Source of the DNA: Ettlia oleoabundans
Taxonomy: Eukaryota; Chlorophyta; Chlorophyceae; Chlamydomonadales
NCBI GenBank assembly: GCA_019693395.1
Contig: JAAMXP010001983.1
Coordinates: 20,906 to 84,905 of the forward strand
Length of the DNA: 64,000 nt
Reading direction: 5' to 3'
The notes beneath the pieces are model-generated. The model had not been told where the DNA came from. It was given only the letters and a program-made list of their open reading frames with translations, and searched no databases. Made by a program: the position numbers and the translations under genes. This document shows positions 51,601 to 64,000 of the stretch, piece by piece. Position 1 is the first letter of the stretch. Every line of letters starts with the position of its first letter.

Positions 51601-54600
51601 CAGTTGCACATATACAAATGCTCAGCAGGTGGCAAACGATTTGCAGGATAGAGCGGGCTGACAAGGTTGAAGCTGACCGTGAAAACAGTTAAGGAGTCTT
51701 GTCGGTGGTGGTGACGGCATCGGGAGCCAGCACCGAGGCGTCGGCAAAGTGCAAGCCAGGGTAGTTCTGTGATGTTGTATGTGCGGTGCGTGCTGTGCTG
51801 TGTGCCACTGTCGGCCCACCTGCGTGTTTGGCGTGTCTATGAGGCCCAGCTCCAGGGCCGCCTGCTCCTCCCATGGCCTGAAAGGCTCAACCTGAAGCAC
51901 CTGGCCACGGTTGCATGCGTCCCAGATCTGCAAGCAAGAGAGTTATTGAGTGGCGTGCATAGATTGGTGGCAGGCTGGATAGCTGGGTTTCAGGATAGAT
52001 GCATCCAAAACAATGCCAAACCCGCAGGTTCACAGGCGCAGGTGCCAGGGTTGACAGCATCCTTGATGTCTGCACCAGCCAGTACTGGCGCCTGCCACCG
52101 CTACACTACAGCTGCCTGTTCCAGTAGGCAACCCCAAGCTTGCTGCCCCTCAAGTTAGCTTGCCCATTCCGCCCTGCTGGCGTACCTCCACTCGATCATC
52201 CACAATGACGGCCAGCGGCATGGGGCTGACAGTGCTGACGTTTGGCCCCGGCTGTGGAGTGCGTCCCAACCGCAGCACCGAGCCCAGGCTCTTCAGCTTG
52301 CTGCCCGAATGCAGGCGGTGCTGGCCTGCAGGGCACAACCGGCATTAAGGCATGGTGGTGCGGGGTTGAGTGCCACCAGAAGGTGGGGGCGCGGCGCACG
52401 GCACACATGGCAGCGTGGTTAGTCAACACCCTGTGCTGCTTGCCCCAGCGCAGGCCGTTGGAACCAGTTCAACCCATGCGCTCATCACAGCAGAGTATAG
52501 GATAACGATGACGGTTCAACAGCCTGGCAGTGGTACCGCTGCATCCCTCCATTGAGGATCCCTCCACTGCTAGTCTGCCACCAACTACAGTTCTAGCTCA
52601 CGTTGGTCCGGCGGTATCATCCAGCCGTCCGGGTCCAGCACCCGCCACGCCTCCAAAGCATACCCCCGCTCAGCCGCAGTGCACACATACGCTTCAAACC
52701 GAAGCTTCGGGGAGGGCGGCCTGCAAGACATGGCGTGGTGCGGGGAGGGGCACCAGGCAAGGGATTGTGACAAGGGGCCAATGGCAGCGGTGGGAAATGC
52801 TCCGAAAAACAATGCCGCAAAAGAGATGCAGGGCGCAGTCACATATAGGTGACAGGTGCAGTCACACCAGGCCCAGCATGCACCCGCAGGCGGCGGGAGT
52901 GCTGCACGAGGGTGGTTTCAACTACAGCGGGTTGCTGTGCGCTGGCATGCCCTTGGCCGAGTTGCAGGCAGGCCTGCTCACGTGTAGGTGACGGGCTGGT
53001 GGGTGTGTGGGTCCATCAGGCCGCCCAGGTATCCCCAGATGGCGCGCCAGTTGGGCCTGAGCTTGAACACCATGCTGCTGTGCGGGTTGGTGGGCTCTAT
53101 GCGAGTGAGCAGCGTGTCGTCGTTGCCCGGCAAACGGATGACAGGGCGTGGGATGCGCGACATGTCGTCGCCAAATGCCTCCTCAATCCTGCACATACAA
53201 AGAGCAGGCAGGCAGGCAGGCACGTAGGTAGGAAGGAGAGGGCCTCAGGCACGTGCCAGCCAAATTTCCGACACTCCATAATACTTTGCACACTGCAGAG
53301 CAGCCAACAACGAAAGCAGCAGCACCATCACGCCAAATGCCAGCTATTTGCATGCCACCCTCGTGCAGGGCGGGCCATGGGCTAGCTTAACCGCCTTTGC
53401 AAACCTACTATCCCCCATGCTCATCACACACAAATGGGCCAGCACCACCACCACCACTCACTGTGCATGCAGGCGCTGCCCCTTGTATGTCACAGCATCA
53501 TCCTCAGCAAACTGCTGCAAAAGAGCCAAGTCATCCTGCGCACACGGACATAGGCAGTGGGGGAACATTTGAGGGCAGCTCCATGGTAAGGGGGCAGCAG
53601 GACAGGAGGTGACAGCACAAATCGAAGGCAGCACAGCCGAGCAGCGGCAGCAGATGAGGCGTTTGTAAGCAACCGACAGGCAATCACGGTGGGTGGCTGT
53701 TCCAAGTACCAGGAAAATATCATGGGCAACACAGCTGCTACGCAAACACCATGCATGCACAATCAGGGCAACAAATTGAGGCTGAGCGGGCGCCCCACCT
53801 TCATCAGCTGCTCCTCCCGATCCAGTGCTGCCAGCTTCATTGCCTGCTGCGGGTCGCCCACAGCGTTCTGCAGCGCTGGGCGCCTGCAGGTCGAGGGTAA
53901 CAAAGTGCAGGGTCAGAGGCAGAGGCATGACACTGCCCAGAACAAAGGGCAAGTGGGCACACATTAGCGCATTGCATTACAAACTGCATTCTGCCACTGC
54001 TACAGCAGCAGGGCACGCCGGGCTCATTTGTTACCAAAGCATGTGGCAGCACAGCACACTCGCCCACTTGGCGGCTCGCATCAACTCAAGCAACACGATG
54101 TCCGCCAACGGCCCAGGCAGTGCCATTGGCTCCGCATGGCAGTAGGGCAGTGCGCACCTGTGCTCCCGGAGTGCTTTCAGCTCCCGTGCCAGCTGGCTTT
54201 GGCTCTTGGCCACCAGCAGCGTCTCGTCCAAATCAAACACGAGCGGCAGCCGCATGGTGAGCAGCAGCTGCAGCGTTAAGGAGCAACCAAAGGCACATAG
54301 AAGCCCCAAACTCAGCAAGGCTTTAAGCACTGTTGGAGAACGATGAAACCGTGTCGTTTAACCGCTGGATGAAATCGTGCTCCACGAGGCCACCCTGCCC
54401 AGCAGAGCCATGCCCCGGTGGATCCACTCTTTGCTGTCATTGCCTGCGTACCTTCTGCATCAGATCCCCTCCAAGCAGGGAGGCAACAAAGCCCGCATAT
54501 ATTGCCTCGGTGGTGCCGCTGACTGTGTCTTGTGCTGTAAGCGCCACCAACATCACCTCCACCGAGGCACGCCCTGCGGTCTTGAGTACGCCTGCACGGT

Positions 54601-55364
54601 TCTCGCCGGCCAGCTGCTTGTGAAGCTCTGCCCAGCTGCAAATACATGGGAGCGGTAAAGTGTGTTTATGCGTGCGGTGCATCTTGTGTGGGGACAGGAA
54701 AGGGAAATGGTGGAAGACCCAGAATCTCCCGTGGACTCCCGGACAATCCCTTGTGACAGGGCAGTAGCGGCAGCCTGCCCAGCGACCAGGCGGCTGTACT
54801 CACGGTCGGGGCGGCTGCCCGGACTTCGTTGGGCATCTCAGGAAGAAACAGGGCCCTGAATAACAGCAAATCACAGTGTTGAAACGAGAAAATAGAGGGA
54901 GCGCGGTGTTGCATTCGGAACCTCGCCATCCGCAAACTAGCAGGGCTGCTGGCTAGTTAGCTTGCTCAGCAGGGCCAGGTGCGCACCTCCTGCCAACAAA
55001 TGGGCCACCAACAGCACGGGGGTCGTACTAGGGTTGCCGGCAAGCCTGAACAGCGACCATGCAGGGTTGCGGGCCAAGAAACGGAATTGTCAATGCACAG
55101 ACATCAACATAAATATCAGCACGACACAAAAACACCGGTGCAAGGGGAATACTTCCGCAGAAAAACAGGAGCACCGTTCGGAAACTGCGTGACGCAAAAA
55201 CGCGGCGCTAGGCGCCTGACATAGGCTGCAGCTAAGTACCAGTTGCCCTCCACGCGCAGTGTGGCCGATGAGAACAGCGCTCCGCAGTCCCAGCCGGGGC
55301 AAGGCAGCAGCTGGCACTCGGCCTGGCCAAATTGCGAGCTCAAGGCCTTCCTCATCCCCGACAT
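48657..55364 (-). CDS. Plant-type RNA polymerase II CTD phosphatase-like protein with two dsRNA-binding domains
   Basis: Nuclear FCP/SCP-type phosphatase of the CPL1/CPL2 class, predicted to dephosphorylate the polymerase II CTD using a DxDxT Asp nucleophile. Probable start ATG at 55364 ([20 protein letters not shown]). The catalytic motif [10 protein letters not shown] is at about 54219-54250. Conserved CPL blocks follow: [47 protein letters not shown] and [12 protein letters not shown] helical exon ([20 protein letters not shown]) precedes a long Gln/Pro-rich exon (about 51320-49510) that ends in the first dsRBD ([17 protein letters not shown]). The last exons encode a second dsRBD ([34 protein letters not shown]) and end at 48657. 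The order matches Arabidopsis CPL1; the polyglutamine-rich linker is much larger than there. Some N-terminal exon edges are approximate. Confidence 0.87.
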
Positions 55365-56347
55365 CTGTCTGCCGCCGGACCCAGTGCCTTATCTGACCAT
55401 GCCAACAGCGGAAGCTGCGCGCAGCAACGCTCGCGGTGGTAGGCGGGCAGCAGCGGGCCAGCAGCGGCAGTGAGCGGGAGGTTTCAAGCGCAGACAAAAC
55501 AGTAGGGCTGCAACGTCTCCAAGCAGCAGTTTCTCGTCGCCAGCGCCCGCGTCCACTCGCCGCCTTGAAGTCAGGGCAACCGCGCGTCGCTTGACCTTCA
55601 AACAGAGCTGTAGGCCTGGCGAAGCGAGCGAGCCCAAGCAAACAGCGATGGAAGGGCCGCAGGATGGTTGATGTGAGCAGTCCTCTTTCCACCCCGACGC
55701 CTGGGTCTGGCGGTGCACCTGCATTCATGACTGCGGTCCACTACTCACTCGCCCAAACTCAGTTGTTGCGTCGAAAAATCCCAGCATGTCGCCTAAAACA
55801 TATTTAAGCCATCAAACGATGAGGTGGTGGCTTGCATCGTGCCGAACGTGTGACCTGGCAGGCAACCGACAGTAACAGTTTGTAATTCACCACCCTTACC
55901 TGTGGAGGGGGAAGGCCATGCATCATGGTTATTCGGTGTACTGATTGGCATGCGACACACTTGTCAGTTGGAAATCCCTTCTCGTGACATGCACATTAAT
56001 AGGCACCATCATCAGCATGCCATGAAGCACAGGGTGGGCTGTACCACGACGCCTCCCACTCGCGCGCTTCAATGCAGACATGCTGGACCCATGCTGTATA
56101 AAAAATTCCGCTTACATTTATAACATCTTTAAGTATGACGGAGACCAAACGCTGCCTGGCAGTTTTGCAAGCACAAGCTGCACTTCTTCAAATACCCAGG
56201 GATCACAACTTACAAACACTGGTATCAACAGTGCTGCCCTTGGCCACCAAGGCCACCCATTAAGAGGGTAAATAGATTGCCGAGCATTTGCAAATACCAG
56301 TTCTGGCCTCACGTACCGGCACTGCGCTGCCGCCGCTGCGCCCATCT
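55365..56347. other. Intergenic region upstream of the CPL gene
   Basis: About 980 bases between two minus-strand genes. It should hold the CPL promoter and 5' UTR and the 3' UTR of the disordered-protein gene. Long minus-strand frames through 55389-55728 run into the CPL start exon in other frames and show no domain, so they were not called. Confidence 0.35.
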
Positions 56348-59300
56348 CTACTTGACACTCCAGGCGGGGCGCCCATCGCTCTGGTAGCGCTCCGGGCGGC
56401 GGATGTTGCGCGCCGCCACGCCATGGAACACCTGCACGTGGGCAGTGGCAGTTCATTGGCGGCTTGTGGGTGCTGGCGTGCAACAGGCTAAAGTTGCAGA
56501 TTTCAAGATTGAAAGGTACCAACCGGACATGATGGACAGGTATGCAATAGCAGCGGAGCGCACTAGACCTGCAGACTTGCCCTTAATCGCCCCCAACTCA
56601 CCTTGAATGGGCGGCCCGAGGGGTCCAGAGCCACTGGCACCTGTGGCATTGGCTCCCTAGTGAAGGTGGGCTCGTCAGGGTGCGGATCATGCTTGGCCTG
56701 CTGCTGCCTCTGGCTCAACTGCAGCTGGTACTGCTGCTGGTAGAGCTGATACTGCTGTTGGTAGTAGAAAGCCTGCCGTTGCTGCTCTGAGCCGGCAGGT
56801 CCGCCCCACTGCTGTGGCATCATCAAGGGGTGTCCCTGAGGCATGCGCCCAGAATAGTAACCCTGCTGCTCTTGGTGGGCCTGGCTCCAGGCCAGCTGAT
56901 TGCCCGAGGGCTTATTGGGTGACGAGGCAAAGGAGTAAGCTGCAGGGATGAGGCCTGCGGCGCCGCTGAGCTGGTCCTGCAGCATGGAAGATGGCAGCAA
57001 GGGAAGCTGGTCAGCCACATCCCATGGGCCAGCCAACATTGAGGGTGCACGCTGGAGGCAAGTGCTGTGGTGTTTGTCAGCTGCAGCGCAACACACATAA
57101 GCAGGCGCTGCATACTGAGCATAGCACAGCATGCCATGCTTGTCATCACGAGGCCCCTAAGCCAATATGGCCGGCCAAAACCCAGCGCCCTACCTGGTAG
57201 AGCGGGGGAAGCTTGGCACCCTCATATGGCGGCCAACTGGAGGCTACATCCACGGGCTGGTGGGCGGGCATGAGCTGGGGAAGACTGGTGGCAGGTTGCC
57301 CAGGGCTGGGAGCATAGGGATAGGCAAACTCCAGCACTGTGGTTGCATCCAGCTGCTGGCTGCCGCTGCCGTCCTTGGCAGGCAATGAGCCTGTCCCGTC
57401 CTCGCCTATTGTGCCCTCTGCAGGTGTGTGGGCAGCTGCTGGGTCTGGTGATCCTGCTGGCAGTGCAGAGCCAGGGTCACTGTTGGCCTCAACCTGCGCT
57501 AGATCAGCCTGTGCCGGCATCATGCCTGCGCCAGGTAGCATGACCATGCCGGGCAGGAACCCTGGGGGCACCTGAGCAGCAGGCAAGATCCCATGCTGGG
57601 GCAGCTGTGCGGCTGCTGTTGCCACGGGCCGCCTGCTCCAGTGCAGCAGAGCATCAGGAGGTGCGCTGGACAGCGCTGGGAACGCCCCAGGCGCCACACC
57701 CGCACCAGCCAGCTGGGCTGGCGCCTGGCCCAAGCTATGTGGTGGTGCCGTCTTGAGCTGCTTCTCCATGCTGCTGCTTCTTACCTTGCGGCCAGGTCCT
57801 GTTGCTGTTCCATCTGCATGGCATGGTTTGACATAGCATATGACTTATGCAAGCTTTGTAGCACGACAAGCATTGATGCACCTGGAAGTACAAATAGTCT
57901 AACTTGATAGGAAATGATGAGTCAAGGCTGCCACCAACACTGTGCAAGCTTCGCTTACCAGTCTTGCTGGCGACGGCTGGCGCAATGCCTCGGCTGAGCG
58001 GGGGCATCTTGATTGAAGGTCTGCGTGATATTGGCGAGGCCGCAGGCGTGGTGTGCGTTTTAGGGCCGCTGCGTCCCCCTATTGGCGCCATACGGTGGCT
58101 GGCAGACTTGGGCCCTGACTGGCCCCCAGTGATGCCAGGCTGGCTTGCTAAGGCGGCTGGCCCACGCCCCTTCTTGCCAGGCAGGCCGCCCATCCTGCCA
58201 GCAGGTGGCCCCCATTTCAGCAGGGGCACAGAGGCATCTTGAGGTGCAAACAGCTCGTAGCTGCCAGCGTGCCCAGCAGGCATCTGCTCTGAGGGCAGGG
58301 CTAGTTTAGCTACCAGCTCGTCGCCCTCCGCTGCAGCATCATCCGCTGCAGTCTCCTGCTCCCCCAGCTTCTCCTGGGACAGCACCTCCATAAGCTTGGC
58401 GCTGACCTCCTGCTGGAATGCCTGGCTGTAGGCATCATGCTCAGCGCCACCATCAGGCAGATTACCGGGGCCATCGCTGTCTAGTGCAGCACTGGCATCG
58501 CTGCCCATTGTAGCTACTGTCTCCCGCCCAGCCTCCCAGACAGGAACCTCTCCCGGTTCAATTGCGGCCTGAGGCATTTCTGCTAGCTCAGTGCCGAAGT
58601 CTTCCTGCCCCTTAATCAACTCAGCAGCAGGAAAACCCAGAGTGCTGGTCTGCTGCAGCTGCAGCCCTTCTGCTTTTGCAGCAAACTCAGGCTCCTCCTC
58701 AACTGCCTTGCTGCCAGCGGCTGGCTCATCTTCCTCTGCTCCTCCGCCGCTCAGGTCATCAGCAGCGCTGCTTACTGCATCCTTCCCATCTGCCATTCTC
58801 GTGATGCTGTCGTCTGCCAGCACAGCTGCTGCAGAAGTCTGGGTGGTATGTGGCAAGTCGTCTTCCACCTCCAGCCCCTCATCACCTGCTGTCTCTGGCA
58901 GCTGCGGGGCCTCTATCCCAAAGGGATCCTCCTCTGCCCCAGCATCAAATGCACTGCCTTCTGCTGCTGCAGGCGCTGATGCGGTATCGCCCTCATCAGC
59001 CGGTGGCTGCAGCACCTCAACTGCCTCTGCCACATCCTCTGACGGCAGCGGGTTTTGTTGCGCTGCCATGGTTCTACTATCCACCCCCAGCTTTGCGGAC
59101 GTTGCTGCCACCAGAGTTATTGCAAGGAAATCCACTGTTGCTTTGCTGCTGCTCTCCCCGCTGACTGGCTGCGGGGCAGCAGGCTCAGCGGTGTCTGTCG
59201 CGGGCCTGCTGCCGGCAGTAACATTGAACTCCGCCTCTTCTGCGGCAGCCATTAGCTCCCCCTGTCCCTCTTCCTGCTCCTTCTTCTGCTTGTCTTCCTC

Positions 59301-59928
59301 CTCTGGCTCCTTCTCTTGCTCGGCTGCGTCGCCGTCTGCCTGTACAGCTGAGCCGTGCTCTGCAGCCTCTCCCGCTGCCGCTTCCACTGCGTCCTCCCCC
59401 TGCTTCCATTTTGTGGCCAGACCCTCAATGCTCTTTGCAGCAGGAGAATCCGCTGCAATAGCTTCTTCTCCTGTGTTTGGCGCATCTTCAAAGGAGTCAT
59501 CCATGTAGGACGCATCCGATGCAGGCTGCCCCTGTAAGGGAGGGAAAAGCTCGGCGGCTTTGGCAGGAGGGCAACATGCAGGGACATGCTGTAAAGCTTC
59601 GGTTGAGTGTAAGAAGCCAACATGGGTGCAAAGAAGCCCAATAGATGAATTTGTTAAGCTGCCCCACGGGCCCACTGCCATGCCCACCTGTGGTTCTGTT
59701 GCTGGCTCGGATGGTTGCGCCGTCGGCTGAGCCATCAACTCTGCGAAATGCAGGCAGCTAGATCAGGGCTTGAGATGATCAGTATCACATTAGGCTTCCA
59801 GCGATCTATGGTTCCAATCTGGCTAGACATACGTTCAAGTTGCCTGGCTAGCAGTGCTCACCCTGGTGCGGCAATAGGACGCCAGGGGCGGCGGTGCCAT
59901 CTCCGGGTGTTGGTTGCGCCAGCTCCAT
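56348..59928 (-). CDS. Large disordered acidic protein with Q/Y-rich C-terminal half, 948 aa
   Basis: Six exons join in phase to 948 aa: 59928-59862, 59740-59688, 59531-57959, 57813-57194, 57051-56602 and 56431-56348. The N-terminal half (exon 3) is acidic and Ala/Glu-rich with SYMDDSFEDAPNTGEE near its start and a Lys/Glu run EKEPEEEDKQKKEQEE. It ends in a basic Pro/Gly/Ser patch (ISRRPSIKMPPLSRG). Exon 4 is Pro/Ala/Met-rich. Exon 5 has Gln/Tyr repeats (FYYQQQYQLYQQQYQLQL) like prion-type sequences. The last 27 residues are compact and charged (VFHGVAARNIRRPERYQSDG). There is no signal peptide, membrane helix or catalytic motif. I do not recognise the family. It is divergent from PEPCK. Confidence 0.75.
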
Positions 59929-60591
59929 GCCTCGGGCGCCGCCTATGGCACTGTATCTGCAAGATGTACGTCAGCCGCTGGCTTTCTGCAAGAGGCAGGG
60001 GAGTCTCGGGTCCTGACGCCGGACCGCAGTCCGGTCAAAGGACGATTTTATGGCCCCTTGTTGGGTGCAATTTACTATTTGGGCGTTACGCTGGAACGGG
60101 GACCTGGAATGCAGGACAGGGGAACTGCAGCCTCCACCGCACTGACTGCCAACCTGGCGCCAGCACTGCATGGGGTTACTAGCTCTCTCTTTCGCAAACC
60201 CTTTTGCGCTTGTACTTCCACATTGCCTGTATACATCGCGAGCAGGCCGCTTATCAGCCCTTGACCGTCCTGCAAGTCAGTTCCTTCGTTTAAAGCGCAC
60301 CTTCGACCCTACCGGCAATGCCCGGGGCCCCCACGTAAGTAGATTGTTGCGAAAGCACCGCATCGGCTTGTCGGAAGCCCGGTCGCACCACCGCTGCTCA
60401 AGTCCCTCACAACGCTGCCTCGGCGCGAACCCCGCTATCTCCCAGCACTGCAATCAACGTTCATGCCTTCTGAGCCAGCTTCTGCCGTCCAAGCATCCGG
60501 CGCCTGAACAGATCATTCCGTCTCCTGTCCTGCTTACACGGTGCACTTCCGGTGCAGTTCTACTCAACCTCCGCCCATCGCGACGGGCAAG
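59929..60591. promoter_or_regulatory. Divergent region between the disordered-protein gene and PEPCK
   Basis: These 663 bases separate two opposed start codons and probably hold both promoters. A plus-strand open frame at 59914-60264 has no splice or domain support. No TATA box or strong repeat was found. Confidence 0.4.
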
Positions 60592-63500
60592 ATGGCGAAC
60601 GCGCCGAGGGGCGAAGATTTGCGGCGCCTGGTGAGGGGTTGAGTTCGTTAGTCATGGGACGCACTTCTGGCCTCGACAAGGCTCGTACGGCCACCGTTTG
60701 TCGCCGCGCAATTTCGGTTGTGCTTCAAAGCCCTGTGGGCCATCTGCCACACTCCCACTGCTGCAGGTCAATGAGGCGCACCCGCCGCGTGCTGCCGACC
60801 TCGCTGAACTGCACAGCCTGCAGAAGACGCGCAAAGAGCGGGGTGAGTAATCCCTGGAAAAATCCTGGTGCAGTCGGCTATTGACATGATGCAGTAGTTG
60901 CGTCAAACTGCAACAGCAATCGCTTGCCTAGCGGTGTGCGGCTGTATGTTCACGGTGCGAAACCCAACCCCGCAAACTCAAATTCATTGATCTCCCGCCC
61001 TCGTTGTGAACAGATGACACTGACAAGACCGCATCGTTGGCGGCCACCCTCAAGTCGGCGATGCGTGACGAGGGTCCACGCGTGGTGGTGCGTGAGCCCA
61101 AGCACCTCTACCTGCCGCAGTCACCGCGGTCGCGCGCCGCTGCTGAGGCGGAGCAGACGGACCTCATCAAGGAGATGTTCCACGAAATGGGAGACATTGG
61201 GCTGAAGCCCGTGGTGGTCTATCACAACCTCAGGTGCGGTGGGTGGTGGCTAGTGTTCTTGATGCATGTCTGGTCCTGTACTGTGTTTGGCCAGTATTCA
61301 CCGCAGTCACTAGTCGCAGGCATCAAGAAGGACAGCCAGATTTGCTATTGCAGCTGCAGTAGGCCAGGCTAGCAGGGGCAGTTGCACCAGGTTGGGTGGG
61401 GAAACAGCGTGCGCCAGTGGTCATGGCCCTGGCTGACCCTTACGGCAGCGGCACGCCACAGGCGTTAGGTGGGGTTTTCATGTTGGTTAGGGAGGCAAGC
61501 CTCCAGGGTGTACCTTTCACTTCGAGGGTGCCGAAGGTGGTTGGTCTGAGGCTGCACCCACGTAGCGTAAGCTGGCTACCACCTGAAAGCAGATTAGAGC
61601 TGTCAGCAGACGTCTGCTCTGCTTTGCTTCTCCCTGCTCCATTGATGAGCCTGCTCTTACGTCCCTACCTCATTACTTTCCACCCACTGCAGTGTGCCTG
61701 AGCTGTATGAGCACGCCCTCAAGTACGAACCCTCAACTCACATTGTTGCATCAGGCGCGTTGGCCACGCTGTCTGGAGCCAAGACAGGACGCTCCCCCAG
61801 GTGAGCTGGTGCCAGAAGTGGCGGCGGATGGGCCGCCAGCATTTGTTGCCAGCTTCATCTGCAGCCAAGTGACAGTTTTCCCGTTAGTGGTAGATAAGCG
61901 TGCACGTCTCTTATCTTGCGACAGCGGCTTCGTGGGCTGTTCAGGCTGGCAGGCAAGCTTTCTCCGACACTGTTTCGTATGCCCGTTAGATCACCTCTCT
62001 GCAAAGGTTGCCTGCCATATGCTGCCTGTTGACGCGCCTGGCAGGGACAAACGTGTGGTGCGTGAGCCTGAGAGTGAGAAGGACATCTGGTGGGGGTCAG
62101 GCTCGCCCAACTACGAGATGGATGAGCGGTGAGGCAGGAAGGGTGGCAGTGCATGTATGCTGTGTACACACACGACTGTGTGCAGAAGTTAGGGGTTGGA
62201 ATTGAAGGGTGGCGGCAGGAGAACAACGTCTTAAAAAGTAGCTGTGGAAGACTTTGCAGCCGTTCCACTTGACAGGTGGCTGCACATGTGCTCATTCATT
62301 GCCGCCCCGCTGCGTGGTGGCCTCCCCATGTGTTGTTCCCGGCAGCACCTTCATCCTCAACCGGGAGCGCGCTGTGGACTACCTCAACACCCTCGACCGC
62401 TTGTACGGTGAGTTGCCGCCGCCAGCATTGCAGCATTTATATCAGCAGCATACAGGCAGGTGCACAACGGTCAGGCAAGCAGTTGATTTGGCTGGCAGTA
62501 GGGATGGCGGGTCCTCAGGACTAATAAGGAGGAGGGTTGGGGTACGCCGAGTGGCCTGGCAGGACACTGGTGGATTTGCCTTGCTGGCAGCCTCACTGCA
62601 TTGCCCAGTGGTTCTGCTGCTGCGATGCCCTTGCCTCACTTTATCTCATTTGCTTCTTTGTAGTGTTTGACGGCTTTGCTGGGTGGGATCCTGAGGCTCG
62701 CTTCAAGATTCGTGTGGTGTGTGCCCGCCCCTACCATGCCCTCTTCATGCACAACATGCTGATCCGGTGAGCAGGCGGGTGGGCGGCCAGTGGGAACGCA
62801 CGCTGCATGTGTTGGCATTTTATATCTGCCTGCACCTTGCACCTCGAGTGCACCTTGCACCTTGAGCACAGGATCCCTGCTGTGCCCTCGCATCCAACTC
62901 CTTACGCCCTCCTCCCATCGGTGCAGTCCCACCGAAGAGGAGCTGCATACCTTTGGTGCCCCTGACTTCACCATCTACAACGGCGGTGCCTTCCCCGCCA
63001 ACCGATACACCTCATACATGACTTCATCCACTTCAATCGACGTCTCGCTCAAGCACAGGGAAATGGTGAGAGTGGGATGAAAGGTGCAGGGCCTAACGGC
63101 CGGCGGCATGCCCTGGTTAAAGAGCAGCGATCCCAGAGACGAGGGTTCTTGCAGTGAAAAAGCCAGCTAACTAGCCAGTTAGCCAGCCAGCATGTTTTCA
63201 AGCCAATCCGCCAGCTCGCTCTTGACATGCGGAGATTGCCTTCATTGCCTGTTCCCCTCCGTTCTCCCTCGCCCAGCAATACACTCATTTATGCCTGCTC
63301 ACCTCCCCTTCCCATCGTCTCGGCAAAGTGCAGGTCATCCTGGGGACACAGTATGCTGGCGAGATGAAGAAGGGTGTGTTCTCGCTGATGAACTACGTGT
63401 TGCCCAAGATGGGCATCCTGTCGCTGCACTCTGGCTGCAATGAGGGCAAGAACGGGGACGTCACGCTCTTCTTTGGGCTGTCGGGTACGTGGGGCAACTA

Positions 63501-63898
63501 TGGCAAATGATAGGGCGGGGAGGGGAAGGTTGGCTAATCTAATCAAGTTGAATCAAGTGCAGTTGGGTTTCACAGCCCATAAGGTTTGGGCAGAAATATA
63601 CAGGCGTATTGTAGTGCTGTCGGGCTGGCCGGGCTAGTAAGCGTCGCCTGCGACTGACCGTTGCAGTCGCCTTTGTGCCTTCCTGCTGCCTGCTTCTGCA
63701 CTCCCTCCTGCCCCTTGCACCCCATGCACATTCACGCATATATCACGCACACAAGTGTTCGCTGCAGGCACTGGCAAGACCACGCTGTCTGCCGACCCGC
63801 ACCGCCCGCTTATTGGCGACGATGAGCATGGCTGGAGCGACCGCGGTGTGTTCAACATCGAGGGTGGCTGCTATGCCAAGGCTATTGGCCTGAAGGAG
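60592..63898 (+). CDS. Phosphoenolpyruvate carboxykinase (ATP-type), N-terminal 371 codons
   Basis: Converts oxaloacetate and ATP to PEP, CO2 and ADP in gluconeogenesis, usually in the cytosol. Ten exons join in phase: 60592-60630, 60767-60842, 61014-61233, 61693-61800, 62045-62128, 62346-62407, 62664-62766, 62927-63065, 63334-63484 and 63768-63898; the rest lies beyond the window. The N-terminal 80 or so residues are a charged extension without a targeting peptide. Family motifs follow: [73 protein letters not shown], then the P-loop [15 protein letters not shown] and kinase-2 [20 protein letters not shown]. The ATP-type assignment rests on [11 protein letters not shown] and GDDEHGW. ATG 60592 is the only start that feeds the downstream frame. 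Confidence 0.95.
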
Positions 63899-63965
63899 GT
63901 GTGCTGGGCATGAAGGTTGATTTGGTTTCCTCTTTCTTTTGGGTGGTGGTAGTGGTGTTTGTGGT

Positions 63966-63968
<3 letters not shown>

Positions 63969-64000
<32 letters not shown>
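63969..64000. repeat. TG dinucleotide microsatellite at the window end
   Basis: A pure (TG)16 run continues to the window edge. It lies in the PEPCK intron that starts at 63899. It may be longer outside the window. Confidence 0.95.

Noticed and set aside
58591..59508. 305-codon plus-strand Ser/Ala-rich frame
   Set aside because: It is antisense to the acidic exon of the 948-aa protein, whose splice phases are fully consistent.
62831..62870. Repeated gcaccttg units
   Set aside because: Four imperfect copies inside a PEPCK intron; likely simple-sequence drift.

Overview
The window is nuclear DNA from a green alga (Chlorophyta; the class cannot be settled from sequence alone). The evidence is the gene content: a gametolysin-type M11 metalloprotease, a plant-type CTD phosphatase carrying two dsRNA-binding domains, TKL/Raf-like receptor kinases, an ATP-type PEP carboxykinase, a eukaryotic PGS1, zuotin and GOT1. 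Gene structure agrees: nearly every gene is cut into exons of about 50-250 bp by GT-AG introns of about 70-350 bp. Six introns start with GC instead of GT. No single reading frame shows a whole gene, so models were built by joining exons and checking that phases agree. I saw no rRNA, tRNA, CRISPR array or recognisable transposon.

Layout. 1-712 (+): 3' end of an unrecognised gene. 1011-8220 (+): secreted, membrane-anchored M11 metalloprotease. 8479-9729 (-): four-exon secreted protein of 224 aa. 10507-16905 (+): LRR receptor-like protein without a kinase. 17277-22135 or beyond (-): ABCF ATPase. 22720-27511 (+): zuotin/DNAJC2, divergent from the ABCF gene. 28063-29076 (+): 236-aa protein with an acylation-type MGNC N-terminus and two small Cys clusters. 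30256-33573 (-): PGS1. 34266-39106 (+) and 39761-45322 (-): two convergent receptor-like kinases, the second with an ectodomain duplicated exon by exon. 46607-47921 (+): GOT1. 48657-55364 (-): CPL-type phosphatase with a Q-rich linker. 56348-59928 (-): 948-aa largely disordered protein. 60592 to the right edge (+): PEPCK, cut by the window end inside an intron after 371 codons.

Themes. Five of the genes between 1 and 45 kb encode secreted or single-pass surface proteins (protease, small secreted protein, LRR receptor-like protein, two receptor kinases), so the left two thirds looks like a cell-surface neighbourhood; whether they act together is inference. ABCF and zuotin, both from ribosome-linked families, are divergent and may share a promoter. 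The right part is mostly housekeeping: Golgi traffic, RNA polymerase II CTD dephosphorylation and gluconeogenesis. Models checked by phase across all exons are zuotin (13 exons, 666 aa), GOT1 (5 exons, 138 aa), the MGNC protein (4 exons), the small secreted protein (4 exons), the disordered protein (6 exons) and the ten visible PEPCK exons. The M11, LRR, ABCF, PGS1, CPL and kinase models are secure in identity but have some unresolved exon edges.
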